Below, piece after piece: positions 17,866 through 27,576 of a stretch of 64,000 bases of DNA. Position numbers and translations under genes: made by a program. Below the pieces are notes generated by a model. That model saw only the letters and a list, made by a program, of their open reading frames with translations, had not been told where the DNA came from and made no database searches. How positions within the stretch are numbered: the first letter of the stretch is position 1; each line of letters begins with the position of its first letter. This DNA comes from Kaistella treverensis (GTDB lineage: Bacteria; Bacteroidota; Bacteroidia; Flavobacteriales; Weeksellaceae), in the NCBI RefSeq assembly GCF_900114045.1, contig NZ_FORQ01000002.1, positions 186,001 through 250,000 on the forward strand. Reading direction: 5' to 3'.

Positions 17866-17996
17866 CTTGAAGGGCATTTTTTTCGTACACGGCTACAACC
17901 CGCTCTGCGTTACAATTCCTCAGTGCGGCTTTGCAGCCGCGCTTGCGGGATTTCCACTGCGATCGGGGCTAGAATTCCTTTTCAGCATCTTCTGAC
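17866..17996 (-). repeat. dispersed intergenic element, copy A
   Basis: On the minus strand it reads TAGCCCCGAT (17971-17962), then a GC-rich arm with a CGGCTGCAAAGCCG hairpin, and ends near TGTACGAAAAAAATGCCC. The head matches copy C (TAGCCCTGATTGGAGCGG) and the tail matches copies B and D (CGAAAAAAATGC). It fills the gap between the small membrane protein and prfA. Confidence 0.6.
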
Positions 17997-18032
17997 GGGA
18001 GAATTCTTGCCGTTCTTTTGCCTCATTTTCGC

Positions 18033-18040
18033 TATCTTTG
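18033..18040 (+). promoter_or_regulatory. -7 promoter box for prfA
   Basis: TATCTTTG, an exact TAnnTTTG match, 20 bases before the prfA ATG; TTTG or TTG elements lie upstream at 18017-18020 and 18007-18009. The box lies inside the longer open frame that starts at 17923, so that longer start is unlikely. Confidence 0.55.
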
Positions 18041-18060
18041 CAGACACAAAAATCCAGAAA

Positions 18061-19149
18061 ATGTCTAAGTCTCTTATACCAAAACTACAAGCCATAAAGC
18101 AACGTTACAACGAAGTTGCTGACTTAATTATTCAGCCTGACATTATTTCTGACCAGAAAAAATACTCTGCTTTAAATAAAGAATACAGCGATTTAGGTAA
18201 AATCGTGACCGTTTTCGACAAATATCAGCAAGCTTTAAACACCATTGAAGAATCCGACGAGATCATTGCAGACGGTTCCGACAAGGAATTCGTGGAGATG
18301 GCAAAACTTGAAAAATATGAAATGCTGGATAAAATTCCGGCACTGGAAGAAGAACTGAAAATTTTGCTTATCCCAAAAGATCCTACCGATGACAAAAACG
18401 TCATCGTGGAACTCCGTGCAGGAACCGGCGGCGACGAAGCTGCAATTTTCGTGGAAGATGTTTACCGTGCGTACGCCATGTATTTCAAATCAAAAGGTTG
18501 GAAACACGAGATTACCGATGCCAGCGAAGCTGCAAAAGGTTACAAAGAGCTTATTTTGAAGGTTGAAGGTAACGACGGCGTTTACGGAATTATGAAGTTC
18601 GAATCCGGTGTGCACCGCGTTCAGCGTGTTCCGGAAACTGAATCTCAAGGACGCGTTCACACTTCAGCAATTACCGTCGCGGTTTTACCCGAAGCTGAAG
18701 AAGTTGATTTTGAACTAAATCCGGCAGATATCGAAATGCAGACTTCAAGATCCGGCGGTGCTGGTGGGCAGAACGTGAACAAGGTTGAAACCAAGGTTCA
18801 GCTTACGCACAAACCATCCGGAATGGTAGTTGTCTGTCAGCAGGCACGTTCTCAGTTGGCTAACCGCGAACTCGCGATGGAAATGCTCAGAACCAAACTA
18901 TACGACATCGAACTTCAAAAAGCAGTTGGCGATATTGCGGCACAAAGAAAATCTATGGTTTCTACCGGCGACCGTTCCGCGAAGATTAAAACCTACAATT
19001 ATTCTCAGGGAAGAGTTACGGATCACCGTATTAACAAGTCCATGTATAATCTTGATGCCTACATGAACGGGGATTTACAGGAAATGATCGATGCTGTAAT
19101 TATGGCAGAAAATGCGGAAAAAATGAAAGGTGAAGAAGAAAATTATTAG
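18061..19149 (+). CDS. prfA: peptide chain release factor 1
   Basis: A 362-residue RF1 that terminates translation at UAA and UAG. The start at 18061 ([16 protein letters not shown]) is chosen from family length and the promoter just upstream. Visible are the acidic PCRF domain, the catalytic GGQ in [16 protein letters not shown] and the C-terminal basic helix ([18 protein letters not shown]). RF1 rather than RF2 is indicated by uninterrupted frame and overall pattern. Confidence 0.95.
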   Translation: MSKSLIPKLQAIKQRYNEVADLIIQPDIISDQKKYSALNKEYSDLGKIVTVFDKYQQALNTIEESDEIIADGSDKEFVEMAKLEKYEMLDKIPALEEELKILLIPKDPTDDKNVIVELRAGTGGDEAAIFVEDVYRAYAMYFKSKGWKHEITDASEAAKGYKELILKVEGNDGVYGIMKFESGVHRVQRVPETESQGRVHTSAITVAVLPEAEEVDFELNPADIEMQTSRSGGAGGQNVNKVETKVQLTHKPSGMVVVCQQARSQLANRELAMEMLRTKLYDIELQKAVGDIAAQRKSMVSTGDRSAKIKTYNYSQGRVTDHRINKSMYNLDAYMNGDLQEMIDAVIMAENAEKMKGEEENY

Positions 19150-19201
19150 GAGTATAATAATAATTTAATATATTAGCGGAAATATTTAAAACAAACGTAT
19201 T

Positions 19202-19486
19202 ATGAAAAAATCAATTTTTATTCTAGGAGCAGTTGGATTTCTTGCTTTGACATCTTGTAAAAAAACAGAAACTGTAGCTACTGATTCTGATATGGACACT
19301 ACTGCATCAGTTGTTGTTGTAGATAACGATTCCATGCCAATCACCAATGATTCTACTGTAAATGAAGTAGACAACGCAGCAGAAAACGCTGTTGATGCTA
19401 CAGGTGACGCCATCAATGACGGTGCAAACGCTGTAAAAGATGCTTCTAAAGACGCTACAGACGGAGATGGCGACATCACCAACTAA
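19202..19486 (+). CDS. small acidic lipoprotein, unknown function
   Basis: A 94-residue protein with a lipoprotein signal ending in LTSC followed by KKTE. The mature part is Asp/Ala/Val-rich with repeating short helices of the type NAxENAVDATGDAINDGAN, reminiscent of an amphipathic surface helix. I do not recognise a function. A terminator-like hairpin follows, so it is separate from the similar small lipoprotein gene downstream. Confidence 0.75.
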   Translation: MKKSIFILGAVGFLALTSCKKTETVATDSDMDTTASVVVVDNDSMPITNDSTVNEVDNAAENAVDATGDAINDGANAVKDASKDATDGDGDITN

Positions 19487-19507
19487 TTAAATTTACTTTT
19501 TATATCG

Positions 19508-19540
19508 GAAACCCTGCACGAAAATTGCAGGGTTTCTGCT
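19508..19540 (+). terminator. intrinsic terminator between the two small lipoprotein genes
   Basis: Perfect 11-bp stem GAAACCCTGCA (19508-19518) and TGCAGGGTTTC (19526-19536), then a T-rich stretch. Confidence 0.75.
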
Positions 19541-19559
19541 TTTACACCTTGCAAATTTT

Positions 19560-19567
19560 TATATTTG
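19560..19567 (+). promoter_or_regulatory. -7 promoter box
   Basis: TATATTTG, exact TAnnTTTG match, 23 bases before the ATG at 19591. It lies inside the longer frame starting at 19525, which supports the shorter gene. Confidence 0.5.
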
Positions 19568-19590
19568 AAACACAAAAAAAAATTGAAATT

Positions 19591-19899
19591 ATGAAAAAAC
19601 TGATTTTTGGCTCCTTTATTTTGCTTTTGGCATTTACATCCTGCGAAAAAAAGGTCACAACAACAATTGAAGAAGATGGCGACCGCACCACGGTAGAAAC
19701 CGTCGGCCTTGATAAAGAGAGAATTGATTCCACCGCCGAAAAAGTTGGTGATAAAATAGAAGTCGTAGCGGAACAAACCGGCGATGCATTACAGGAAACC
19801 GGTGAAAACATCAAAGAAGAAATTAATAAAGCCGATCACGAAATAAAAGTGAAAGAAGAAAGGCGCGAAACCAAGAAAATAGATCCTGACATTAAATAA
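19591..19899 (+). CDS. small lipoprotein, unknown function
   Basis: A 102-residue protein; the ATG at 19591 gives a clean lipoprotein signal ending in FTSC. The mature chain is highly charged (KKVTTTIEEDGDRTTVETVG, then several E/K-rich heptads such as VGDKIEVVAEQTGDAL). It resembles the preceding small lipoprotein in size, signal and amphipathic helical tail, so the two may be distant paralogues. Function unknown. A terminator follows. Confidence 0.75.
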   Translation: MKKLIFGSFILLLAFTSCEKKVTTTIEEDGDRTTVETVGLDKERIDSTAEKVGDKIEVVAEQTGDALQETGENIKEEINKADHEIKVKEERRETKKIDPDIK

Positions 19900-19901
19900 A
19901 A

Positions 19902-19933
19902 AATATCCGTCAACACCAGACGGATTTTTTTTA
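19902..19933 (+). terminator. intrinsic terminator
   Basis: Stem ATCCGTC (19905-19911) and GACGGAT (19919-19925) followed by eight T residues. Confidence 0.85.
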
Positions 19934-20040
19934 CTGGTTATTTGGGCAAATTTTTCGGTTTCCCCGCAAACTTCAAGTTTCCACCGAAAGCTTCTACTCC
20001 TGAAAAAATTGTAACTTTACCTCCATTAAAGTCAATACCA

Positions 20041-22164
20041 ATGCGCCACGCCATTAAAAATACCAAGCCCGATTTCTCCATAAAATTACCGGGTAAAACG
20101 CCTTATTTTTTTGAAAAAGACGGTTTACAATTAAAATCTTCCTACACCGAAAAAGACTCTGAAAAACTTACCGAACAGCAATTTTCCGCCGGATTAGCGC
20201 CGTATTTACGCGGCCCCTATTCCACGATGTACGTTCAGAAACCCTGGACAATCCGCCAGTATGCGGGTTTTTCTACCGCTGAAGAATCCAATGCTTTTTA
20301 CAGAAGAAATTTAGCAGCGGGACAAAAAGGTTTGTCTGTAGCTTTTGATTTAGCAACGCACCGCGGTTACGATTCCGATCATCCCCGAGTAAAGGGAGAC
20401 GTGGGAAAAGCCGGAGTTGCCATCGATTCTGTGGAAGACATGAAGATTTTGTTCAATGAAATCCCGTTGGATGAAATTTCTGTTTCGATGACCATGAACG
20501 GTGCGGTTTTGCCCGTTTTGGCCTTTTACATTGTGGCTGCAGAAGAGCAAGGCGTATCTCAGGAAAAACTTTCCGGAACCATTCAGAACGATATTTTAAA
20601 GGAATTTATGGTGCGCAATACCTACATTTATCCGCCGACTCCGTCGATGAAAATCATCGCGGATATTTTTGAATATACCTCGAAAAATATCCCGAAGTTC
20701 AACTCGATTTCCATCTCGGGTTATCATATGCAGGAAGCTGGCGCGACGCCGGTTCTCGAGATGGCTTACACTTTAGCTGACGGTTTGGAATACGTAAGAA
20801 CCGGCATAAAAGCCGGCATGAACATCGATGATTTTGCGCCACGTCTCTCGTTTTTCTGGGCGGTCGGCATGAACCATTTTATGGAAATTGCTAAAATGCG
20901 CGCTGCACGGTATATTTGGGCAAATCTTTTAACGCAGTTCAATCCGCAAAACCAAAAATCTTTAGCACTTCGCACGCATTCGCAAACGTCGGGCTGGAGT
21001 TTGACTGAACAGGAACCTTTCAACAATATCACCAGAACTACGATTGAAGCGCTGTCTGCAGCTTTGGGTGGAACACAATCTTTGCACACCAACGCGCTGG
21101 ATGAAGCCATCGCTTTGCCAACGGATTATTCCGCGAAAATTGCCCGAAACACCCAGATAATTTTACAACAGGAAAGCGGCATCTGCGACGTCGTAGATCC
21201 GATGGGCGGCAGTCATTTGGTCGAAAGCCTGACTCAACAGATGATCGACGAAGCCATGAAATTCATAGAAGAAGTGGAAAAAGAAGGCGGCATGACCAAA
21301 GCCATTGAAGCCGGAATCCCAAAAATGAGAATTGAAGAAGCTGCAGCGAAAAAGCAGGCAAAAATCGATAGTGGCGAAGAGTTTATTATTGGTGTAAATT
21401 CTTTTAAGTCCACGCAAAAGCAAATGGAACTGGAGATTTTAGACATTGATAACTCTGAAGTGCGCCGTAAACAAATCGAAAGGTTAAATCACATAAAAGC
21501 CGCGAGAAACCCGGAAAAAACGGCAGAAATACTCGAAAAAATTAAAGAATGCGCGAAATCAGGGGAAGGAAATCTTTTGGAAATCTGCATCGAAGCTGCG
21601 CGCCGACGCGTAACTTTAGGTGAAATGAGCGACGCGATGGAAGAAAGTTTCGGGCGTTATAAAGCCAACATTAGAACTATTGAAGGAATTTATGCCATGA
21701 ACGCAAGCAAAAATGAATATTTCGGAAAAGCATTTTCTTTAGCGGAGAAATTTGAGGAAAATGAAGGCCGCAGACCGAGAATTATGGTGGTGAAAATGGG
21801 TCAGGACGGTCACGATCGCGGTGCAAAAGTAGTCGCAACTGCATTTGCAGACATGGGTTTTGACGTTGATGTGGCTCCGCTTTTCCAGACTCCGGAAGAA
21901 GTGGCAAAACAGGCGGTGGAAAACGACATTCATATTTTGGGTGTTTCGTCTTTGGCTGCAGGACACAAATATTTGGTTCCGGAAGTGGTGGCAGAATTGA
22001 AGAAACTTGGCGCTGATGACATTACGATTGTTGTTGGTGGTGTAATTCCGAAGCAGGATTACGATTTTCTTTACGAAAACGGTGCTGATTTTATTTTCGG
22101 GCCGGGCACGAATTTACCGAAATCTGCGTGCGAGATTTTGGAAGGTTTTCTTAAAAACGAATAA
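20041..22164 (+). CDS. scpA: methylmalonyl-CoA mutase large (catalytic) subunit
   Basis: A 707-residue adenosylcobalamin-dependent mutase that interconverts succinyl-CoA and methylmalonyl-CoA. The start is set at the ATG at 20041 ([13 protein letters not shown]) rather than the one at 19942, from family similarity. The N-terminal TIM barrel contains [31 protein letters not shown] and [12 protein letters not shown]. The C-terminal B12-binding domain has the base-off motif [10 protein letters not shown]. The small subunit gene, often just upstream, is not adjacent here. A terminator follows. Confidence 0.94.
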   Translation: MRHAIKNTKPDFSIKLPGKTPYFFEKDGLQLKSSYTEKDSEKLTEQQFSAGLAPYLRGPYSTMYVQKPWTIRQYAGFSTAEESNAFYRRNLAAGQKGLSVAFDLATHRGYDSDHPRVKGDVGKAGVAIDSVEDMKILFNEIPLDEISVSMTMNGAVLPVLAFYIVAAEEQGVSQEKLSGTIQNDILKEFMVRNTYIYPPTPSMKIIADIFEYTSKNIPKFNSISISGYHMQEAGATPVLEMAYTLADGLEYVRTGIKAGMNIDDFAPRLSFFWAVGMNHFMEIAKMRAARYIWANLLTQFNPQNQKSLALRTHSQTSGWSLTEQEPFNNITRTTIEALSAALGGTQSLHTNALDEAIALPTDYSAKIARNTQIILQQESGICDVVDPMGGSHLVESLTQQMIDEAMKFIEEVEKEGGMTKAIEAGIPKMRIEEAAAKKQAKIDSGEEFIIGVNSFKSTQKQMELEILDIDNSEVRRKQIERLNHIKAARNPEKTAEILEKIKECAKSGEGNLLEICIEAARRRVTLGEMSDAMEESFGRYKANIRTIEGIYAMNASKNEYFGKAFSLAEKFEENEGRRPRIMVVKMGQDGHDRGAKVVATAFADMGFDVDVAPLFQTPEEVAKQAVENDIHILGVSSLAAGHKYLVPEVVAELKKLGADDITIVVGGVIPKQDYDFLYENGADFIFGPGTNLPKSACEILEGFLKNE

Positions 22165-22202
22165 AGAATTACTTTTTAAAATAATTTTTGTAAAACGAAA
22201 AA

Positions 22203-22228
22203 AAACGGTCTTTTAGCCCGTTTTTTTT
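22203..22228 (+). terminator. intrinsic terminator after scpA
   Basis: AAACGG pairs with CCGTTT across a short loop, followed by eight T residues. Confidence 0.75.
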
Positions 22229-22269
22229 ATTTCTGATATTGGTTAGAACGTTTGGTTTCCTTTAAGGAC

Positions 22270-22400
22270 GTATTCGCGACCCGGCTTGAACGGAGCTCTT
22301 TTTGCGAAGCGAAGCGGAGCAAAAAAGCGGGAGTGGAGGACGGAAAAAGTCGCCCGAAAAAAATGCTCTTGAAACGGCCAAAAAATATTATTTGGCGAAA
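22270..22400 (+). repeat. dispersed intergenic element, copy B
   Basis: Contains a hairpin CTTTTTGC (22298-22305) and GCAAAAAAG (22319-22327), then GCGGGAGTGGAGG, and a tail CGCCCGAAAAAAATGC followed by AAACGGCC. The tail is shared with copy D; the hairpin layout is shared with copy C. Confidence 0.65.
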
Positions 22401-22510
22401 TAGAAAAATTAGACCTTTTAGCGGCAAATTTTCCTGAATAGCAAAGTTGAACTTTACAGATCGTTTCTGCAAAACAAAAAAAAATGCCGTTAAACGGCAA
22501 ATTTTTCTTT

Positions 22511-23830
22511 TTAAAATATATCTTCGAACGCCATATCGACTTCCAGTTTTTCGGCTAGAAGTTTTGATATTTTTACGCGAAGTGGTTCAATATCAATATT
22601 TTCCATAGCGTCATTAGCGAAAGCGAAAAGTAACATGGCCTGCGCTTCTTTGTGTGAAATGCCGCGCGCGCGCAGGTAAAACAGCGCATCTTCATTGAGC
22701 TGACCGACGGTACAGCCGTGGGAACATTTCACATCATCAGCGAAAATTTCAAGCTGCGGTTTACTGTCAACCAAAGCGCCTTCGTTCAGCAAAATATTGT
22801 TGTTTTGCTGATAAGCATTGGTTTTCTGCGCGATTTTGTCCACGTAAACTTTCCCGTTGAAAACGCCGTGAGATTTGCCTTTGTAAATTCCCTTGTAGTT
22901 CTGGTAACTTTCGCAGTTCGGTGTTTTGTGGTGCACCGCGGTGTGATGATCCACCAGTTGCTCGTTGTCGATAATCGTAATTCCGTTCATAAACGAGTTG
23001 ATATTTTCGCCGTTATGAATGAAATCCAGGTTGTTTCTCACGAGTTTTCCGCCGAAGGAAAAAGTGTTGACGGTGGTTAAACTGTCGCGCTCCTGTTTTG
23101 CAAAAGTGTGGTCCACGAGGTAAGACGTGTCGCTGTCGTTCTGCACTTTGTGCCAGTCTGCCTTCGCGTTCTGGTAAGTGAAAATTTCGGTAACCGTGTT
23201 GGTGAAAACGTAGGTTTCATCAAAGTTATGGTGACTTTCAATCACCTCGATTTTGGAACCATCTTCTGCAATCAGCAAATTTCTGGTGTTGTAAAAGGTA
23301 TTTTCGTCCTGATTCTGAGAGATATAAAAAACGTGAATGGGTTTTTCAATGACCACATTTTTCGGTACTTTCAGGAAAAATCCCTGCTTGCAATATGCGG
23401 TATTCAAATTGGTGAAAGCCAAATTTTGGTCGGCAATCGTATTGAAATAATGTTCGAAAACATCTTTATGTTTCGGATCGTTCAGCGCGAAATTAAAGGA
23501 TAATAATTCCACGTTTTCGATGGAAATTTTTGAAAATTCCTTGTGGAGCCTGCCGTTAATAAAGACTATCCAGTCGAAATTTTCTTCGCCCAAATGCAGT
23601 TCCGCGATTTTTTCTTTGGAAATGGTGTGCGCTTCTGTCGGGAAAAAATTATAATTTTTCTCGGTTATTTCGCGCAAATTTGTGTATTTATATTCTTCAT
23701 CTTTCTTTGTCGGAAAGCCAAAATGGAAGAATTTTTGCAGCGCAGCCTTTCGGTTTTCGTCCAGAAAACTGTGCTGAAGCGTGTCTAAAAAAGCCGCGTG
23801 GTTATTATGTATATTTTCTAATAAAGCCAT
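22511..23830 (-). CDS. sufD: Fe-S cluster assembly protein SufD
   Basis: A 439-residue scaffold subunit that forms the SufBC2D complex for Fe-S cluster assembly. The C-terminal parallel beta-helix has the typical TVNTFSFGGKLVRNN, SYQNYKGIYKGKSHGVFNG and CSHGCTVGQLNEDALFYLRARG stretches. It is the last gene of the sufA-sufB-sufC-sufD unit on the minus strand. Length is normal. Confidence 0.95.
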   Translation of the reverse strand: MALLENIHNNHAAFLDTLQHSFLDENRKAALQKFFHFGFPTKKDEEYKYTNLREITEKNYNFFPTEAHTISKEKIAELHLGEENFDWIVFINGRLHKEFSKISIENVELLSFNFALNDPKHKDVFEHYFNTIADQNLAFTNLNTAYCKQGFFLKVPKNVVIEKPIHVFYISQNQDENTFYNTRNLLIAEDGSKIEVIESHHNFDETYVFTNTVTEIFTYQNAKADWHKVQNDSDTSYLVDHTFAKQERDSLTTVNTFSFGGKLVRNNLDFIHNGENINSFMNGITIIDNEQLVDHHTAVHHKTPNCESYQNYKGIYKGKSHGVFNGKVYVDKIAQKTNAYQQNNNILLNEGALVDSKPQLEIFADDVKCSHGCTVGQLNEDALFYLRARGISHKEAQAMLLFAFANDAMENIDIEPLRVKISKLLAEKLEVDMAFEDIF

Positions 23831-23892
23831 TATTTAGTTTGATATTTGAAGTTTGATATTTTAAAAGAAATCAGCGTAGTTCAAATCTCAAA

Positions 23893-24636
23893 TTAATTCA
23901 AAAGCCAATCGTATCCTTTATCTTCAAGTTCCAAAGCCAGCGATTTGTCGCCTGTTTTAATGATTTTTCCGTCAGCCAGAACGTGTACAAAATCTGGTTC
24001 GATATAATCTAAAAGTCTCTGGTAATGGGTAATCAATAGAACAGCGTTTCCGGCGTTACGGAAAGAATTTACACCATCTGCTACAATTCGAAGCGCGTCA
24101 ATATCAAGACCAGAATCGGTTTCATCCAGAATCGCTAATTTCGGGTTGAGCATCATCATCTGGAAGATTTCGTTACGTTTTTTCTCACCTCCGGAGAAAC
24201 CCTGGTTTAAAGAACGTGACAGGAAATCTCTTTTAATGTTGAGTTTCTCGGAATTTTCTTTAACCAAAGCCAACATTTCCTTTGCGGTCATATTTTCCAA
24301 ACCTTTTGCTTTTCGGTTTTCGTTGATGGCAGCTTTGATGAAATTGGTCACGGTAACTCCGGGAATTTCCACAGGATATTGAAAAGAAAGGAAAATGCCT
24401 TCGTGTGCGCGCTCTTCCGGCGCATCTTCCACGATGTCTCTTCCTTCGAAAAGAATTTCGCCGTCGGTGACTTCATATTCTTCTTTTCCGGCGATCACCG
24501 AAGCTAAAGTTGATTTTCCGGCACCGTTTGGTCCCATAATCGCGTGAACTTCACCCCGATTTATTTGAAGATTAATTCCTTTCAGAATTTCTGCTCCGTC
24601 TTCGATCTTTGCGTGTAAGTTGTTAATTTTTAACAT
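23893..24636 (-). CDS. sufC: Fe-S cluster assembly ATPase SufC
   Basis: A 247-residue ABC-type ATPase of the SUF system. Walker A GPNGAGKST, signature FSGGEKKRNEI and Walker B LAILDETDSGLD are visible. It powers conformational change of SufB-SufD. 62 bases separate it from sufD and 114 from sufB, with no clear terminator. Confidence 0.96.
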   Translation of the reverse strand: MLKINNLHAKIEDGAEILKGINLQINRGEVHAIMGPNGAGKSTLASVIAGKEEYEVTDGEILFEGRDIVEDAPEERAHEGIFLSFQYPVEIPGVTVTNFIKAAINENRKAKGLENMTAKEMLALVKENSEKLNIKRDFLSRSLNQGFSGGEKKRNEIFQMMMLNPKLAILDETDSGLDIDALRIVADGVNSFRNAGNAVLLITHYQRLLDYIEPDFVHVLADGKIIKTGDKSLALELEDKGYDWLLN

Positions 24637-24750
24637 AATATGAAATGAGGTAATTAGATAATTAAAGGTTAATTACTTCCTGTTTTTTATTTTAAATATT
24701 TAATGAAATTTTCTGGCAGGTATTTGGGCAAATTTTTTGCTTTTGTCCAA

Positions 24751-26199
24751 TTAACCGACGCTACCTTCCAAAGAAATTTCTAATAATTTTTGTGCTTCGA
24801 TGGCAAATTCCATCGGTAATTTGTTCAGTACTTCTTTTCCGAAACCGTTTACAATCAGCGCAATTGCCTTTTCGGTACTGATTCCTCTTTGGTTACAGTA
24901 AAAAATCTGGTCTTCACCAATTTTTGATGTGGTGGCTTCGTGCTCAAGCTGCGCTGTCGGATTTTTTACTTCAATATATGGGAAGGTATGTGCGCCGCAA
25001 TCGTTGCCCATCAATAAAGAGTCACACTGTGAAAAGTTCCGCGCACCTTTTGCAGTCGGCATTACTTTCACCAAACCACGGTAAGAATTGTTCGATTTAC
25101 CGGCTGAAATTCCTTTCGAGATAATTGTTGATTTCGTATTTTTTCCGATGTGGATCATCTTCGTTCCCGTATCGGCGTATTGGTGATGATTGGTTACCGC
25201 GATGGAATAAAATTCCCCGATTGAATTATCACCTTTTAATATACAGCTCGGATATTTCCAGGTTACGGCAGAGCCAGTTTCGACCTGAGTCCAGGAAATT
25301 TTTGCATTTTTCTCACAAATTCCGCGTTTTGTTACGAAATTGAAAACGCCACCTTTTCCTTCAGCATCTCCGGGATACCAGTTTTGAACGGTTGAATATT
25401 TAATTTCAGCATCGTCCATGGCGAATAATTCCACCACAGCTGCGTGCAGTTGGTTTTCGTCTCTTGACGGCGCTGTACAGCCTTCGAGGTAAGAAACGTA
25501 GCTTCCTTCATCAGCGATAAGCAGCGTTCTTTCGAACTGCCCACTACCCGACTGGTTAATACGGAAATACGTGGAAAGTTCCATTGGGCACTTTACACCT
25601 TTCGGAATATAGCAGAAACTTCCGTCGGAAAATACCGCCGAATTTAAAGCTGCATAAAAATTATCGCCTCTTGGGACGACTTTTCCGATATATTTACGAA
25701 CCAATTCCGGATAATCGCGGATCGCTTCGGAAATAGCGCAGAAAATAATGCCTTTCTCCTTTAATGTTTTCTGAAACGTGGTTTTTACTGAAACTGAATC
25801 AACCACGATATCCATCGCAACGCCGGTCAGCCGCTTCTGCTCATTAATATTGATGCCGAGCTTTTCGAAAGTCTTCAATAATTCCGGATCAACTTCATCT
25901 AAACTCGCCAATTCCGGTTTTTTCTTTGGTGCCGCGTAATATTGAATCGATTGAAAATCAACCTTTTCATATTTCACATTCGCCCAATCCGGTTCTTCCA
26001 TTTTTTGCCAGATGCGGAAAGCTTCAAGGCGCCATTCCGTCATCCATTCCGGTTCTTCTTTTTTTGCCGAAATCATGCGTACGATTTCTTCGCTTAGACC
26101 AATCGGAAAATCATCGTACTCGATGTCTGTGGTAAAACCGTATTCGTATTTCTGATTTTCAAGATCAACCCGAAGGTCGTCTTCTGTATATTTTGCCAT
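24751..26199 (-). CDS. sufB: Fe-S cluster assembly protein SufB
   Basis: A 482-residue scaffold subunit that receives sulfur for nascent Fe-S clusters. Typical stretches are [59 protein letters not shown] and [21 protein letters not shown]. Length is normal. It sits between the A-type carrier gene and sufC. The cluster lacks the desulfurase SufS, which is found 12 kb away on the other strand. Confidence 0.96.
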   Translation of the reverse strand: MAKYTEDDLRVDLENQKYEYGFTTDIEYDDFPIGLSEEIVRMISAKKEEPEWMTEWRLEAFRIWQKMEEPDWANVKYEKVDFQSIQYYAAPKKKPELASLDEVDPELLKTFEKLGININEQKRLTGVAMDIVVDSVSVKTTFQKTLKEKGIIFCAISEAIRDYPELVRKYIGKVVPRGDNFYAALNSAVFSDGSFCYIPKGVKCPMELSTYFRINQSGSGQFERTLLIADEGSYVSYLEGCTAPSRDENQLHAAVVELFAMDDAEIKYSTVQNWYPGDAEGKGGVFNFVTKRGICEKNAKISWTQVETGSAVTWKYPSCILKGDNSIGEFYSIAVTNHHQYADTGTKMIHIGKNTKSTIISKGISAGKSNNSYRGLVKVMPTAKGARNFSQCDSLLMGNDCGAHTFPYIEVKNPTAQLEHEATTSKIGEDQIFYCNQRGISTEKAIALIVNGFGKEVLNKLPMEFAIEAQKLLEISLEGSVG

Positions 26200-26220
26200 T
26201 TTCTTAAAAATTATAGGAAT

Positions 26221-26550
26221 TTACAGGGAAAAACTTTCACCACAACCGCAAGTTCTGTTTGCGTTTGGGTTATTGAATATGAATCCCTTTCCGTTCAGAC
26301 CTCCTGAATATTCCAGAGTGGTTCCCGCAAGGTAAAGTATCGATTTTTTATCGATGATAATTTTAATACCATTATCCTCAAAAACCTGGTCAGCGTCGTC
26401 TTTTTGGTTATCAAATCTCAGTACATATTCCAATCCCGAACAACCGCCGCTTTTTACACCGACTCTTATATAATCTTCAAAAGGCCTAAAACCCTCTTCA
26501 GTCATTAACTGAATGGCTTTTTCTTTTGCGTGATCGCTAACTTTTATCAT
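26221..26550 (-). CDS. A-type Fe-S carrier (SufA/IscA family)
   Basis: A 109-residue HesB/IscA-like protein that carries Fe-S clusters from the scaffold to apo-proteins. The three conserved cysteines are visible, one in VKSGGCSGLEYV and two in the C-terminal CGCGESF. It is the first gene of the suf unit, right behind a consensus promoter, 21 bases before sufB. The exact subtype (SufA, ErpA or IscA) cannot be told from sequence alone; context favours SufA. Confidence 0.92.
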   Translation of the reverse strand: MIKVSDHAKEKAIQLMTEEGFRPFEDYIRVGVKSGGCSGLEYVLRFDNQKDDADQVFEDNGIKIIIDKKSILYLAGTTLEYSGGLNGKGFIFNNPNANRTCGCGESFSL

Positions 26551-26578
26551 TGTTTTTATTTAGAATCATTTTAGATTG

Positions 26579-26609
26579 CAAAATTACTAATAATAAAATG
26601 AAAATCAAA
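26579..26609 (-). promoter_or_regulatory. promoter of the suf operon
   Basis: On the minus strand: TTTG (26609-26606), 19-base spacer, TAATTTTG (26586-26579), a perfect Bacteroidota promoter, with about 28 bases to the start of the A-type carrier gene. No obvious repressor palindrome was noticed. Confidence 0.82.
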
Positions 26610-26619
26610 TTAGGACGTA

Positions 26620-26627
26620 TATATTTG
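26620..26627 (+). promoter_or_regulatory. -7 promoter box for the GLPGLI gene
   Basis: TATATTTG exact match, 69 bases before the chosen ATG at 26697; no TTTG at the best -33 spacing. Confidence 0.4.
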
Positions 26628-26696
26628 TCTATAACTTCAATAGCTTTAAAAATTTAACTATTGCAGGCGAATTTCATCCAAAACCAAATTAAAATA

Positions 26697-27536
26697 ATGA
26701 AAAAATTAGGACTGTTTTTTTTGGCCTTAACGAGCCAATTTTTTTTCGCACAAGCCACCCGTTTTGTTTATCAGGTTTCAATGAAACCGGATTCTACTAA
26801 CCGAAACGATATTAAAACCGAAAACGCTTACCTTGATATTACTCCGGAAAAATCGATTTTTTATGCCGAAAACCGGCTAAAAAGAGATTCCATCTTTGGC
26901 AGAGCGCGCCAGACCGGAACATTTAATTTTGACAGAAGTCAGATGCAGGGTCTTAGAACCAACCTGGATTTCCTTGTCGAAAAAGATTATAAAACCGGTA
27001 AAAAATTGTACAACGCCAGAATTTTGCGCGATCAATACTCTTACGAAGAAGACCGCCAGATGGACTGGAAAATTTTGCCAGAAACTGCCACAATTGGTGA
27101 ATATAAAACCCAAAAAGCGCAAACAGATTTTGCAGGAAGAACCTGGTACGCCTGGTTTACGACGGAAGTCCCTTTCCAGGACGGACCGTATAAATTTTCC
27201 GGCTTGCCGGGTTTAATTGTTAAAGTGGAAGATGCAAAGGGTGATTATTCCTTTGACTTGAAAGAAACCAAAAAAATTGCTGAAATGCAGGATTTTAACC
27301 AACGTGGAAACTTAGTGAAAGTAAAAAGGAGAGATTTTGAAAAGCAAGAAGCGCAGTTCCGCAAAGATCCCGCAGCTTTTGTCCAGGCAGCAATGGGTTC
27401 CCGAGGCGGCTCCGGAATCAGCGCACCGCAAAGCCGTGGTTCCATGAGAAGCCCGGACCCCAATCAGCGCCGGCAAATGGAAACCAGAATGGCCGAGGAG
27501 CAAAAGAAAAACAACAACCCGATTGAACTGAAATAA
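26697..27536 (+). CDS. GLPGLI-family secreted protein
   Basis: A 279-residue protein with a signal peptide (MKKLGLFFLALTSQFFFAQ). It contains the name-giving motif FSGLPGLIVKVED and the usual C-terminal NPIELK. The ATG at 26697 is preferred over the TTG at 26661. The C-terminal third is Gln/Arg/Gly-rich and low complexity, as is common in this family. Function unknown; members are often found near outer-membrane or secreted genes in Bacteroidota. A bidirectional terminator follows. Confidence 0.9.
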   Translation: MKKLGLFFLALTSQFFFAQATRFVYQVSMKPDSTNRNDIKTENAYLDITPEKSIFYAENRLKRDSIFGRARQTGTFNFDRSQMQGLRTNLDFLVEKDYKTGKKLYNARILRDQYSYEEDRQMDWKILPETATIGEYKTQKAQTDFAGRTWYAWFTTEVPFQDGPYKFSGLPGLIVKVEDAKGDYSFDLKETKKIAEMQDFNQRGNLVKVKRRDFEKQEAQFRKDPAAFVQAAMGSRGGSGISAPQSRGSMRSPDPNQRRQMETRMAEEQKKNNNPIELK

Positions 27537-27542
27537 AAAAAT

Positions 27543-27567
27543 AACCCGCTATTTGCGGGTTTTTTTG
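27543..27567. terminator. bidirectional intrinsic terminator
   Basis: ACCCGC (27544-27549) pairs with GCGGGT (27555-27560), flanked by A- and T-runs, between convergent genes. Confidence 0.8.
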
Positions 27568-27576
27568 TGTTTTACT

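Larger units (their letters stand above)
22165..22510. other. 346-base intergenic region between scpA and sufD
   Basis: Holds the scpA terminator (22203-22228), a copy of the dispersed intergenic element (about 22270-22400), and two copies of a short motif, TTTTAGCGGCAAATTTTCC (22416-22434) and AAACGGCAAATTTTTC (22492-22507). The second is close to the end of sufD. No gene is supported; small frames here on the minus strand lie within the repeat and look spurious. Confidence 0.6.

Noticed and set aside
17866-17996. GC-rich gap before prfA considered as a foreign gene remnant
   Set aside because: No open frame with protein-like content; better explained as a copy of the dispersed element.
22227-22500. 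Minus-strand frames of 81 and 85 residues between scpA and sufD
   Set aside because: They are made of the intergenic element and terminator sequence and are not protein-like.
22718-23503. Plus-strand frames of 120 and 131 residues opposite sufD
   Set aside because: sufD is well supported in this position; the frames have no start context or family look.
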